Below, piece after piece: positions 35,164 through 45,986 of a stretch of 64,000 nt of DNA. Location of the stretch: contig NC_084940.1 of the NCBI RefSeq assembly GCF_958298935.1, positions 2,386,001 to 2,450,000 on the forward strand, given 5' to 3'. The DNA comes from Phragmites australis (Eukaryota > Streptophyta > Magnoliopsida > Poales > Poaceae). The notes beneath the pieces were generated by a model. That model saw nothing but the letters and a program-made list of their open reading frames with translations. It was not told the DNA's origin and ran no database searches. Both the position numbers and the translations under genes were made by a program. Every line of letters starts with the position of its first letter. Within the stretch, counting starts at the first letter, position 1.

Positions 35164-36760
35164 GACGCTGCGTCGCTGTCCGGTTAAAAGGGGCCTGTCC
35201 CGTCCTGCCGGTTAACATGCACGGCAGAAACGAGAGAAACCGCCTGCCGAATCTGCATCCATTCTGAAGGCATCTCTCTTTCCCTTGCGATGAATGCCAT
35301 TCATGCGTTCACCATTGCCGGCCTGCGCTTTTCGGTGCCGTCTGCCTGACCGGCGCTTTTGCAGCTATTGCCGATGTAGTCTCTGAACCTGTAACTGTCA
35401 CGGAGCACGATAGGCTTACTACAATTCGGGGTTGCATCACCGCATCAGGATGCAAGGGCCATAGGGCGTTCGTGCGTGGTTGACTGACCACCCCAGCCAG
35501 GCCGGACTCAGCCTGCACGTCTCTCAGCCTGCACGCATCTAGCGTGTCGGTTTACAATTGGCCATAGCGCATGGGCCAGGATAATACAAATCACGACGGA
35601 AAGTATAAATGGATTCAAACGATTATGGAAATATTTGCCCCGAGTTGATCGGTTTGATAACTGAATATTTGCCCCACGGAACAGTACAACGTCCCAACTT
35701 GAGGATGTGAGCATTCTGCATACTCGGCACTTTGCAGAGTCCTGCATATATAATTCTGTTCATATGCTGTGACCCAATCAAAAGGATAATACCAAAGGAT
35801 TGGTCTTTGCCGACGGAGATAACATATAGAAATATGTCAACTCGCGAGTGATTGGATTGACACGGTGGTCCACGTCGTCTGGCACACAAAAAGTACTAGT
35901 AAACAACCAAATCCTTGTTACTGCGCAGCTAGCTAGATAGAACTTGATAGATTACATAAATTCTTTCAAGGTAGAAAGAAACCTAAGCTAGGCTAGGAAG
36001 AAGACAAGCATAGCCTAACACTGTCACTTGAGCTCCTCCACTACGAGCAGAATATACACAGCTTTCTCTCAACAGACATGAGGCTATTACAAGCAGGGTT
36101 TGACCTTTCAGTTTAATTATTACAAGTGTTCAACCAAAGAAAGCTTATCATCAGATTATTATCGATCTCCAACTATACCTGTCAACTCAACCATTACTAG
36201 TTGAAAAATAAAAAGTCGCGTTGCGAAAACCAAGCATCGCCAGTACGAGGTCGATTGCGGGGGATTGAATGGATCAAACCACACGACCGTATCACGTTTG
36301 TAATCTTCGCTCAGGTGGCATCACATGATAATCTGATCACCGGCTTCTTAATCGCATGCTGTTCTTGGCAACCACTGCTGCATAACTGGCGAAACTATTT
36401 GACCAGAGTAGCATAATTGCCTAATAATTTCCAAGGTCGCCGTTGATTTCCCGCTGCATCTTGAAAACGTGCGTGGAAATGTGCGAAAGGTCAAACACTC
36501 AAACTAAATCACTCTAATGTGAAGCTGTACAAGCGTGCAGGCTGACTAGGACAGTGTCAACCATCGGTAGGTGCATAGTCACCGGGAACGTGGAACTAGA
36601 ACGTCGTCCCCGGCCGGAACATCGTCGCTGTTTCAGGAATGTGGAAACAATCTTGTCCCCATCTTATCAAAATCTTTTGCAAGTAGCATATAGTGTTTCT
36701 CCATCATATTTCTTGATCTCATCAACTCGGAAATTATGTGACAGTCCATACTTGACATTT
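34149..36760. other. Intergenic region, no recognised gene
   Basis: Short ORFs only. 34722-34742 has four copies of GGACCT. 34900-35100 is AT-rich with inverted motifs (AATTTTAATAGTAACTATT) but no defined element. No domain is recognisable in ORFs at 34257-34830 or 35508-35889. Confidence 0.4.
35118..35157. repeat. (TA)20 microsatellite
   Basis: Uninterrupted TA dinucleotide run of about 40 bp, followed by CACACA. Confidence 0.9.
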
Positions 36761-36775
36761 AAGGGAATCACAGTT

Positions 36776-36909
36776 TTTTTTTTTTTAAAAGGGCAAGCAT
36801 CCCTAGCCTTCTTTAGAGGCCTACAGCGATCTCTAGCGATCAGAGATCGATCCCTGACCGGCTCACTCCACCCTTAAAGCTTTGCCAACTGACCTAGGGT
36901 CAGTTCCTA
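36776..36909 (-). mobile_element. tRNA-derived SINE with target duplication
   Basis: AAGGGAATCACAGTT occurs at 36761-36775 and again at 36910-36924, a 15-bp duplication (possibly 16). On the minus strand the 134-bp insert begins near the tRNA-like segment CCTAGGTCAGTTGGCAAAGC (resembling box A). It continues with a GGTCAGGGATCGATCTC segment (resembling box B) and ends in a poly-A run, seen as poly-T on the plus strand. This is the structure of a short plant SINE moved by a LINE machinery. Confidence 0.65.
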
Positions 36910-36925
36910 AAGGGAATCACAGTTT

Positions 36926-38295
36926 GTCAGCGTTTGATGAAGATCTTGCCAGATTAGCATATCTCAGGTTATATAGATTAAGAAATGGAGCGTAAACAAT
37001 CAAGGCCAACCTTAACACTGCTATAATGAGTAAACACCTCGAAGTGCTCTTCCATCGAATCTTCGCTGGAGGAAGCCTTGGAAGCTGCAGCAGCTCTTCG
37101 GACTAAAATTTTGAGAACTCAGATGCAATCTTCAGAGACTCTGCTGCAATAATCCTATCTGAATATTCTACCAAGTCTGACTTTTGAAGACTGGTGAGAG
37201 TACCAAAATCACATAGAGAAAAGTAATTCTTGACAGAATCTCTAGTTATATCATGCTTTCTGGGCAATTTATATTATACCTCCTTAAAAATCTGCGACCT
37301 CTCGGTCTCGTGGAAGGCCAGAATGCATTATATATTTTTGTGCTTGGCCAATAAAAGGAGGCACATGGGTTTAATTCTTGGAGGAAAAAAATACGGAATA
37401 TTTGACTAGCCGAAATGTAATAGAAATCCTATTTTCACAATGGATTATAGGCAACAAAGTTGGATACGCATGTACTTGCATTGGGCCGTTGCGCCTACCT
37501 CTGCATTTTGAGCAGGAGCTACTGTGGCCTCACCTCACAACAGGGAATCAATGGTTGTGGCAAGCATTTCCAGGGAATTTCTACGTGCGGAAATCGATCG
37601 AAGCTGAGAGATAGTAGCTCACGTAGCTTGGGAAAGTTGTCTGAGGAAATGACCTCTTTGGAGGGGGCAAATAAAGTTGTTTGGCATCGGTCCATCACAA
37701 TGAGATGGCTCAGCCGTCACCAGTCACAAACTGAACGCACCCAAGTGACGAGATCACTCATGGCACCGAGAACGTCACTGTTTTTCTACTTCCATTTTGT
37801 GCATTGTCACGTGATCACGTCTCCCAGCACATCGAAGGAGTTCCTGCCGAACTGCCGATTCTGTCCTGCAAAAGTAGAGCTCAATTTCCATCTTTGAGCT
37901 ATTCACCTATCAGACTCAAACTCAAAGGTTATAGCAACGTCTCTACTAGTCCGTATATTGGATCTCATGCAGGGCGGGGCCAGAGATGTGTCACGCCTCG
38001 ATCGAGCTAGGATAGCTTTGGGCCCTCTATCCTATTTGATCTTTTCATATATAATTTGTCAATAGGAACTAATTTTGATTTTGGTTGGATTGTTATATTT
38101 TACGTACGATTTTGACCGTTGATTAAAACGTATACGAATCAGTACAAACTTGAAGTATACATAATTTTTTTCACTAATATAACTTTTAATTCTTCTTCTA
38201 ATTTTATGTGTTTTATAACTAAATGACACCTTTATAAAAAACTAAGGAGACTCATTTTCAATCAAAGATTAGCATGACAAATATTATAGCAACAC
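36926..38295. other. Intergenic region, no recognised gene
   Basis: ORFs at 37378-38010 have no recognisable domain. 38080-38250 is AT-rich. No element ends were defined. Confidence 0.4.
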
Positions 38296-39670
38296 TATCG
38301 GTGACACAGGAACCAGGGGTCCCTGAGTCCCAAGGCCAGAACAGCAGAGTGCCACGTGGTGCCCTCCTGCGGGATCATCTCCGCAAGGTACGAGAAGACT
38401 AAGTTCCAGGAGAGGGTGCTCGGGGTATGAACAGTGGTCCCCGAGTTCCCCGATGATTCGAGAAGACCAAGTGCCAGAAAGAGAGTGCTCGGAGCTGCGA
38501 ATAGTGGCCCCCAAGCACTTAAGTCTCCCGACGACGAGACAAGTCGAGTACCGAGAAGAGGGAGCTCGGGGCCGCGAGCAGTGGCCCCCGAGCACCTGAG
38601 TCCCCCGAGAACCCAAGGGAAGTCAGTTTCAGGAGAGAGTGCTCGGGGCTGTGAACAGTGGCCCCGAGCACTCGGTTCCCCGAGGACCAAGGAAGGGCAT
38701 ATCCGGGAGAGAGTGCTCGGGGCTGTGAACAGTGGCCCCCGAGCACTCGGTTCCCTGAGGGCCTAAGAAGTCTTTCGTCGGTGGCCCCCACAGAGGTCCA
38801 GCGGTGAGGTATCAACCAGTGAATGGTTCGATACCACATTTAAGAGGGCGTGTGGCCTGTCACTTCCAACTGCTCCTCCATGCTTGCTGTCAGTCCCTGC
38901 CACAACCTAGTAGGGAGGCGTGGGGACATTTAATGCACGGGTCCCATCGCGGGACATTCGGCACGCCTTAGGATAACATCGCGAAGCCCAAGGCGCCTCG
39001 CCTGCTGTCCTGCTGTGTTAGACTCGCTCTGATCGAGCGGGCACACCGGGCTGCTCGGTGGCTGCCCGGTGGGCCCTCCCCGCGGCGCCCGTTGAAGGAC
39101 GGCATGATGACGAACAAGACCGGACGGGGCGCGTTTTCAACCCTCCTTGTCACCTCACGCGGCAGCCCATGATGGTTGCTTTTCATTTATGGCGCATTGG
39201 AACTTGCGCCATCTCTTTCTGGGCATGCTACCGCCTCAGCGGGTATTTAAGGCGGGGTGGACTCCCCGAAGAAGGACCCGTGGACACAGAACAATAGACA
39301 TAGTTGAAGTAAGTTGAGGCTATGCAAGGCAGAGGTTCAGTACAAGCACAGAAGCTCAGATCATCAAAGAACAAGGAGCCCGAAGCTCTAGACTAGACAA
39401 ATATTCTTGTAACCCAGCAGAACCTCTGAGAGACATTCTCAGAGCATTTATAGCATACACACAGGAGTATGGTGTTACGCTCAGTGCGGTCCGAATCTGT
39501 CTAAAAACCTCCTGAGCATTTACTACTTTCTGCATCCGCTCCTTCCATTCCACTTGCATCGCATTTACGCCCATTTATTTCATCCGCAAAATAAATTCAG
39601 AATCATTCCCCGGCCGAATCTCAAAAGGGTCCCTCCGGATCTCTGCTTGGGGAGTTCACCCTCCGACAGA
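38296..39670 (+). mobile_element. Solo LTR of a gypsy-type element
   Basis: The right end CCCTCCGACA and the left end TATCGGTGACACAGG (expected TGTCGG) form the inverted TGTCGG/CCGACA pair common to grass gypsy LTRs; the second base appears mutated from G to A. The flanks (AACAC left, GACGC right) agree at three of five positions, compatible with an aged duplication but not proof. A promoter-like GGGTATTTAAGGCGGGG lies at about 39240 and an AATAAA signal near 39588. No internal coding region is adjacent. The class call is from the look of the LTR only. Confidence 0.6.
38405..38760. repeat. Five 70-85-bp tandem units in the solo LTR
   Basis: The phrase GAGAGTGCTCGGGGCTGTGA followed by ACAGTGGCCCCCGAGCAC recurs five times with decreasing identity toward the left (near 38410, 38480, 38548, 38633 and 38710). 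It lies upstream of the LTR's TATA-like motif, where such repeats often act as enhancers in LTRs. The ORFs across it are repeat artefacts. Confidence 0.75.
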
Positions 39671-39947
39671 CGCTAAGCACATTATTAGTGTGGACCACTT
39701 ACTAATTGATTGAACTGAATACTCTTAGATTAATTAATTTTCACCCCTAATTTTGGGTTGAGAATGAAAATGTGACTAACTATTTGATCGAACTAATTCC
39801 AAATGAAAAGGAAAATAATGTTCATAAGTTGCCACATTAACACATGTCGTACAAATCTATATTTTGGGTGAGGATACGTTCACATCCCATCTCTGCTTCT
39901 TATTGTCATGCGTGATAGCTAATCGTAACACAAATACACAACACTAA

Positions 39948-40266
39948 GGCCCCGTTTGGTTGCAAGAAACGTTTCAGATTCTCTGGTGATTCTCTAGAAT
40001 CCCTGCCAAACGCACTAAAACGTGAAACGTTTCACCTTGAATCACCTGAAACGTTTCTCATTTTTAACACTACGAGGAGAATCACCTAAAATGGTGTTTC
40101 ACCCGTTTCTAGAATCACTCAGGTCATTTTTCTTCAAGAATCCGAATCCAGAATCCCTGCCAAACGTTTTCAGAAAATTGAAGGTGATTCACCAGAGAAA
40201 CGTTTCCAGGAAGAATCTGAAACCGAAACGTTTCTAGGAGAATCTGGAGCCCTGCCAAACGAGCCC
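39948..40266. mobile_element. Tourist-like MITE
   Basis: Termini GGCCCCGTTTGGTTGC and, on the reverse complement of the right end, GGGCTCGTTTGGCAGG are inverted repeats flanked by TAA (39945-39947, 40267-40269). It is 319 bp with several internal GAAACGTTTC palindromes. No coding capacity. Confidence 0.75.
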
Positions 40267-40660
40267 TAAGTTGTCCCAGTGAAAAAGAATGAGGTGCTGA
40301 TTCTGAATCTTCGGCATTTTGAAGTACGTCGACAACATCTTTTGCCTAACGCAATAAACCTTTTAGTTTTCACGCGCTACATCAAGGCACGCATCGTTGC
40401 GCCCTTCACTACAAGTTGTGAATTATTTGATCAAGAGCTAGCTTTGGAAGACTAAATTACATCAACAACATTTTTGTTCCTATCGCTACGAGGCTCTTAT
40501 TTTTCACGTGGTATACTGATGTGTGTACCACTCCACTCTCCACCCTTTGCTACAAGTTTTGGGTTTGTCCGGAACCACCTCTTTTTCATACCCTAGCTGG
40601 ATCTCTACCTTGTGAGCCAAGTGAGGAATTCCTTTCAATGTTACTGGATACGGATACACA

Positions 40661-41160
40661 TAGCAAAATCTGACTTGAATTTGGACGTTCAATTTAGCAA
40701 AAAAAAATTAAACATATAAAATACGGAATCCAATTTAGATTCGAATTGTCTGATTCAGAAAAAAAAAATTTAAACACGATTGTCCAGATAACACTAGTTC
40801 CCTCACCATACAATTAGCAATTTGCACATTATCGAGTGTGCCACCCACTCAGGCTTAAACCCGGGTGTCCGCTCACCCTCTTAAGAGTATGCCAGAAGTT
40901 CCCTGGTCCTTTAAAAAACAATTAGCAATTTTCTCGGTAATTTGACTTGGATTTGAGTGTTCGAATCAGCAAACAAAATTTAGACCGTGTAATACAATTT
41001 GGAATCTAACACAAGTGTTGAAATCTGATTCAAATTTGAGGTGTCCGATTAAAAAAAAGTTAAACAACGATGTCCAAGTTAATACTAGTTCCTCACCATA
41101 CAATTAGCAATTTGCACATTGTCGAGTATACCACCCACCCGGGCTCAAACCCGGTGCCGA
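40661..41160. repeat. Tandem duplication upstream of the MATE gene
   Basis: Two imperfect copies about 290 bp apart: CAATTAGCAATTTGCACATT occurs at 40811 and 41101, preceded in both by ACTAGTTCC-CTCACCATA and followed by CGAGT-T-CCACCCAC. Left copy about 40661-40900, right copy about 40940-41160. The right copy ends about 60 bp from the TATA box of the MATE gene, so it is part of the promoter-proximal region. Confidence 0.65.
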
Positions 41161-41222
41161 CTGGGCCCACTTAAAATCGATAAAATCGAAAAGATTAGAA
41201 TGCCAGGCAACCAGCATTGCCC

Positions 41223-41230
41223 TATATATA
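41223..41230 (+). promoter_or_regulatory. TATA box of the MATE transporter gene
   Basis: TATATATA about 117 bp upstream of the chosen start codon gives an expected leader of about 90 nt. Confidence 0.6.
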
Positions 41231-41346
41231 CTGCCACTGCCAGCTCCCTTCCCTGCCACCAAGCACGCACACGACGCTGGCCTCTGTGGAGCAAACAAAA
41301 CAGAGGCCCCGACACAGACACTTCACGCAGCGCGCACACTACTGCC

Positions 41347-42954
41347 ATGGCGATATGCCAGTGCCCGGAGCCGAAGCAATGCCACCACAGGCCACTCCTG
41401 TTACCGGCGAAGAGCTATCCTAAGCTGCAAGACCGCCCGAGGCCAGCGGCTGGCGGGGGCGGCAGCGTCCTGGCCGAGGTGGCGTCCATCCTCTGCCTCA
41501 CTGGGCCGATGGTTGGCGCGGGGATCCTGTTCTACCTGCGCTCCCTGGTGTCCATGGTATTCCTCGGCCGCCTCGGCCAGCTCCCCCTCGCCGGCGGCTC
41601 CCTCGCGCTCGGCTTCGCCAACATCACCGGCTATTCCGTCCTCTCCGGCCTCGCCGGCGGGATGGACCCCGTCTGCGGCCAGGCGTTCGGCGCGGGGCGC
41701 ACGGACCTCCTCCGCGCTGCGCTCCGGCGCACCGTCTTGCTGCTCCTGGTCGCGTCCGTGCCCATTGGCCTGCTCTGGGTGACCATGCACCGCGTCCTCG
41801 TGGCGACGGGCCAGGACAGGGAGATCGCCGCCACGGCCTACGCCTACATCCTGTGGTGCCTCCCCGACCTCGCCGTGCAGTGCTTCCTCCACCCGATCCG
41901 CATTTACCTCCGCGCGCAGTCCGTCACGCTGCCGCTCACCTACGGCGCCGCCGCCGCGCTGCTCCTCCACGTGCCCATCAACTTCCTCCTCGTCAACGTC
42001 CTCGGCCTCGGCATCCGCGGCGTCGCGCTCGGCGGGGTCTGGACCAATTTCAACTTCTTGATGTTCCTCGTGGCGTACGTGTACTTCCGGGGAATGTACG
42101 GCGTCCATGACGACGGCGGCTTCAAGAATGACGCGGCCGAGGCGCCGGGCGAGGAGGAAGGCGCCAAGGAGTGGTGGAGCCTGGTGAGGCTTTGCGTGCA
42201 CAGCTGCATGTCCGTCTGCTTGGAGTGGTGGTGGTACGAGATCATGGTGCTCCTCTGCGGCGTGCTCATCGACCCCAAGGCGGCCGTGGCGGCCATGGGG
42301 GTGCTGATACAGACCACGTCGCTGATATACATCTTCCCGCACTCGCTCGGCTGCGCCGTGTCCACACGGGTCGGCCACGAGCTCGGCGCCGGGAGGCCAG
42401 AGCGCGCGCGCCTCGTCGCACGCGTCGGGCTCGGCCTTGGCGCCGCCCTCGGCCTTGTGGCCTGCGCATTTGCGGTGTCCGTGAGGGGCGTCTGGGCGCG
42501 GATGTTTACGACGGACGCTGCCATCCTGAAGCTGGCGGCCGCGGCGCTGCCGCTGCTCGGTTTGGCTGAGCTTGGCAACTGCCCACAGACGGCCGGGTGC
42601 GGTGTGCTGCGTGGCAGCGCGCGGCCTGAGAAGGCGGCGCGGATCAACGTCTCGGCGTTCTACGGCGTCGGCATGCCCGTGGCGCTGGCGCTGGCGTTCT
42701 GGCCGGCTGGGCTCGACTTCCGCGGCATGTGGGGCGGCATGCTGGCCGCGCAGCTCGTCTGCGCGGCGCTGATGCTGCGCGCCGTGCTCGGCACCGACTG
42801 GGCGGAGCAGACGGAGCGCGCACGCCAGCTCACCGGCCGGCGCGGCGTCGGCTATGACGCCGTCGGCATTGTCGACGAGGACAAACGAAGCCATGCAGAA
42901 GAGGCCAAAGCAGAGGTCGAGAACACATTGTTCATGGTAGCGGATTGCGTATAG
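41347..42954 (+). CDS. MATE/DETOXIFICATION family efflux transporter
   Basis: Single-exon gene of 535 residues. The start ATG sits in a good plant context (CTGCCATGGCG); in-frame sequence further upstream lies across the TATA box and has no ATG. After a Cys/Pro-rich cytosolic N-terminus (about 1-42) there are about twelve hydrophobic segments in two halves. Family marks include FLGRLGQLPLAGGSLALGF, CGQAFGAG (residues 110-117), an EWWWYEIM segment after the mid loop, STRVGHELGAGRPERAR, and CPQTAGCGVLRGSARP. The acidic loop between halves (DAAEAPGEEEGAKEWW) is typical. MATE proteins export organic cations, hormones or secondary metabolites by H+ or Na+ antiport; the sequence resembles the plant DTX48-56 clade, but substrate and membrane cannot be inferred. 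Codon third positions are extremely GC-rich, as in many grass genes. It is intact. Confidence 0.93.
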   Translation: MAICQCPEPKQCHHRPLLLPAKSYPKLQDRPRPAAGGGGSVLAEVASILCLTGPMVGAGILFYLRSLVSMVFLGRLGQLPLAGGSLALGFANITGYSVLSGLAGGMDPVCGQAFGAGRTDLLRAALRRTVLLLLVASVPIGLLWVTMHRVLVATGQDREIAATAYAYILWCLPDLAVQCFLHPIRIYLRAQSVTLPLTYGAAAALLLHVPINFLLVNVLGLGIRGVALGGVWTNFNFLMFLVAYVYFRGMYGVHDDGGFKNDAAEAPGEEEGAKEWWSLVRLCVHSCMSVCLEWWWYEIMVLLCGVLIDPKAAVAAMGVLIQTTSLIYIFPHSLGCAVSTRVGHELGAGRPERARLVARVGLGLGAALGLVACAFAVSVRGVWARMFTTDAAILKLAAAALPLLGLAELGNCPQTAGCGVLRGSARPEKAARINVSAFYGVGMPVALALAFWPAGLDFRGMWGGMLAAQLVCAALMLRAVLGTDWAEQTERARQLTGRRGVGYDAVGIVDEDKRSHAEEAKAEVENTLFMVADCV

Positions 42955-43087
42955 CGGACGATGGAAGCAATACTCAATTCATGGATGATTGCATCCTTAA
43001 TTCATTAGCTATAGGTTTTCTTTTCTTTAGTTTTTGTAATTTTACCCGACCTTTTTTTTGGGGATTTGTAGCAATACAAAGCTTCAA

Positions 43088-43136
43088 ACTCCCTCCATTG
43101 ATAGCTTCTTTTTACCTCTTTGAATTGAGGGAGTGA
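43088..43136. repeat. Short hairpin, possible Stowaway remnant
   Basis: ACTCCCTC and GAGGGAGT close a hairpin of about 49 bp within the 3' flank of the MATE gene. The CTCCCTCC start is typical of Stowaway termini, but the size is far below a full element. Confidence 0.35.
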
Positions 43137-44396
43137 AGAGACGAGAGAATTTACAGTGAAGAGCGAGTGCCCCGCTGTACAAAGGAAGGCATAAGACTGC
43201 AGAACAGAGGGTACTGCCAAACAATTTTTTCTTGGCCTCAAAGTGATCAATGGAGTATGGGACCTGAATGTTCTGATCTCCAACAGTGGAAATTGCATTT
43301 CTTTAACCCTAGGATTTCATTATTAATGCAGCATGATTTAACTGTCATTATCTCTGCCATGTGCAAACAAAAATTCTTTGGCCGTGAGTGTGCTGCCTTG
43401 TCTCAGCTTATTTGTTTTCCTGATGCGCAATGTGTCTGAAACAGACGAAACAAAGTTACATTGCTTCTTTATCAGTACCCTCTTTTTTTTAGAACTTCCC
43501 TGTTTGCTTTTGGACGATGCTATCCCTTTTATTTATGGCTGTTGCTATACTTCAGGCGTCCGCTTTTAAAGAAATTCAGGCGATGAACATTAGATGTCTG
43601 ATTCCAAATCAATAATCTAGAACCGAGTGGATATTGTTTATCTTATTTCTCTGTTTTCTTCTCTCAGCACTAACTGTTTCTTCCTCCCGTGATGTTGTGA
43701 TACGCTCTTTCATGCTGCCGGCCTCCTACTGTCTCTAACGGTATCCTCACCGTCGGATCTATGCTTATCGTTCATCGCCGCGCTAACTGCTTAGTTTTCA
43801 TCGCCCTTGTCATCAACCTTACCAATCTATCACCGATGCTGGCGCCGTCGACTTTGCCTTGCCGCAGCCCACCGCCGGTCTACCTCCGGGGTCACCGGTG
43901 AACCTCAAAACCCTGAACCCTAACCTCGAGGTCGCTGGTGTTCACACGATCACGTGTGAAGTCGCTGGTGTTCATAAGATTGTGTGTTCACACCGTTGAC
44001 TGAATGTCTAGTGATTTTCAGATATCTTATCATTAGAGAGTGTGTTTATTTATTCATATTCTATTTACAGTGCTTCCTAAAACTTGGCATATATTCTTCA
44101 TAAGGGTGATATTGCTATATAAAACAAAATGCCAAATGTGAGTTCTGTTCCACGCGCCCACGGATTACAATGAGGGATACAGTAACTAGCTGTGCTAGTT
44201 TTCAGGGTGTGGTTTTCAATAATTCTCGAAACCAGTAGGAATATGATACTGTAGTACAACCACTACAGCAATAGTTCTACACTGATGTGTAATAACGCCG
44301 CAGACCGCAGTGGATCCTTGGAAGTTGGACTGAAGAGTTGTTAGATCCCAAGTAAATTCAGTACAGTAGGAGTACAGTATAGTGATGTTTAGATTA
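43137..44396. other. Intergenic region, no recognised gene
   Basis: No recognisable domain in the short ORFs (43167-43569). A GC-rich patch near 43770-43960 is not coding by eye. Confidence 0.4.
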
Positions 44397-44672
44397 AGGT
44401 CTATTTGTTTACCACTTTTAATTCTGGTTTTTCTCCGTGGCAGGCGTTTAAATAAATGAGATTGTTAAAAAGTGGTTTTTGAAGAAGCTATAAATATGTT
44501 TTTGAGAAAAATGAATTAGAAGTTAAGAGTACATTTTCTGATAAGTTGTGGATTGAAAAGTTAAAAAATTATAATAAAAATTAACGGATAAAATTTAAAA
44601 GTAGCTTTTAAAAAAAGCAAAAGTATGATTTTTCAGAAAAGCTAAAAGAAAAAGCAGCCAACAAACCTGCTC
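44397..44672. mobile_element. Tourist-like MITE
   Basis: Left end AGGTCTATTTGTTTACC and right end GCCAACAAACCTGCTC are imperfect inverted repeats, flanked by TTA at 44394-44396 and 44673-44675. 276 bp, AT-rich, non-coding. Confidence 0.55.
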
Positions 44673-44675
44673 TTA

Positions 44676-45634
44676 TATTGGTGTTTTAAATGGGGAGGCT
44701 ATATTTTTTTCTATGCTTACCTGAGATGCCATAGCTTAGGAAATTTTCATAAATGAACATGGTTCTTGTTTGGCTTTATTTGTCTATCCATATGTGATAA
44801 CTTTGTCTTTCGTTTGTTAATTACTCCTACTAAGATCGGATCCATCATCCATACCATCATTCTCTCCTTTATTTCTTTAGATTTTGAAAGCCCAACCATT
44901 TTCACATTTTTTTTCTCCTCCTTCGAAGCTACCTGCTATTTTCGTATCTCCCTCAAAAACTTTAAAGCACGGTTGATTCCAAGATATTTGCAGAGCTAAT
45001 AGTATGTTCGTTTTTGGAACAGGGAAGCATCACATTTCTCTCTCTCTAAATTAGATGGCTCAACGTCCTCTAAAAACTTTTGTTTTTGAAGCAAAAGTGG
45101 AGACTCCTTTTAACCTCAAATAATAAGATAGTAAATTTTGATCACTTATTACAACAGTGTGATTCTGGTCAGGATTGGTACTCATACTCCTCAATGTCAT
45201 CTTCAAAGATGACAATCGATGGTGGCCAAGTAGGGGTTCACTTATATGTATGGAGGATCTACGATGGCCCAACAGCGGACAACCGTGGTTGTGGATACAA
45301 CTACATAGTTGTGCACATTCGGTTGCCAGAATGGAGGAGGGCGGTGGGGGCAATGGCGCTAAGCAGCATGTCGCCAAGGAAAATAGACAGTGATAGGTGG
45401 TGGAGGCAGCCGATCCAGTGATGGCACACCGAGTCACCGGTTTATATTGAATAATAAGGGGATCTAATGGCTTAGAAAATTCCACTAAGCTATGCGGATG
45501 TATGAGCTATCATGATCATTCATTTTTGTTAAGATTCATGTTGAAAAGTTAGGAAAAAAAAAGAATTAATAGATAGATAAATTTTAGATAAGAGGGTTGA
45601 ACGAACGAGATAGCATATGTATTTATATCTCTTA
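44676..45634. other. Intergenic region, no recognised gene
   Basis: Short ORFs (44766-44999, 45060-45485) without recognisable domains. Confidence 0.35.
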
Positions 45635-45983
45635 GGCTATCCCCAACAGAACCGGTTTTCATCCTGTAAATCACTGTGCCAATAGCTTTTATGTCCTTTT
45701 GCCGATCCCAGCGCACCGCAAAGCACTCCAACAGCTCTCATATTAACCTCTACAGGGATACAGGTTGGGGTTGGAAGCCGGCAAATTTGCGGAGGAAAAA
45801 AGGATTCCGTATTACTGTAGCTAGAGTACGACTATGGGTCCGAATGAAAGATGAGAGTAATAGAAGGTAGAAAATAGGGTAACTGTTGGGGATAAAAAAA
45901 ATAGAAGATGCTGTAATAGTATTAGAGGGTACTGTAATATTGTTATGAAAGATGAATTTTTAGATTATCTATTGGAGATGACC
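45635..45983. mobile_element. Tourist-like MITE
   Basis: Left end GGCTATCCCCAACAG and the reverse complement of the right end, GGTCATCTCCAATAG, form terminal inverted repeats flanked by TTA on both sides (45632-45634, 45984-45986). 349 bp. No coding capacity. Confidence 0.7.
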
Positions 45984-45986
45984 TTA

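Noticed and set aside
38284..38839. Overlapping ORFs of 106-131 codons on both strands
   Set aside because: They translate the tandem units of the solo LTR.
40811..40931. CAATTAGCAATTT repeats read as a SINE target duplication
   Set aside because: The same phrase occurs again at 41101 as part of a 290-bp tandem duplication, and the A-run lies on the wrong side for the tRNA-like text, so a SINE is not supported.
41401..42894. 497-codon open frame on the minus strand
   Set aside because: It is the exact antisense of the MATE gene, rich in Arg/Ala/His/Asp with no domain; openness follows from GC-rich third positions of the real gene.
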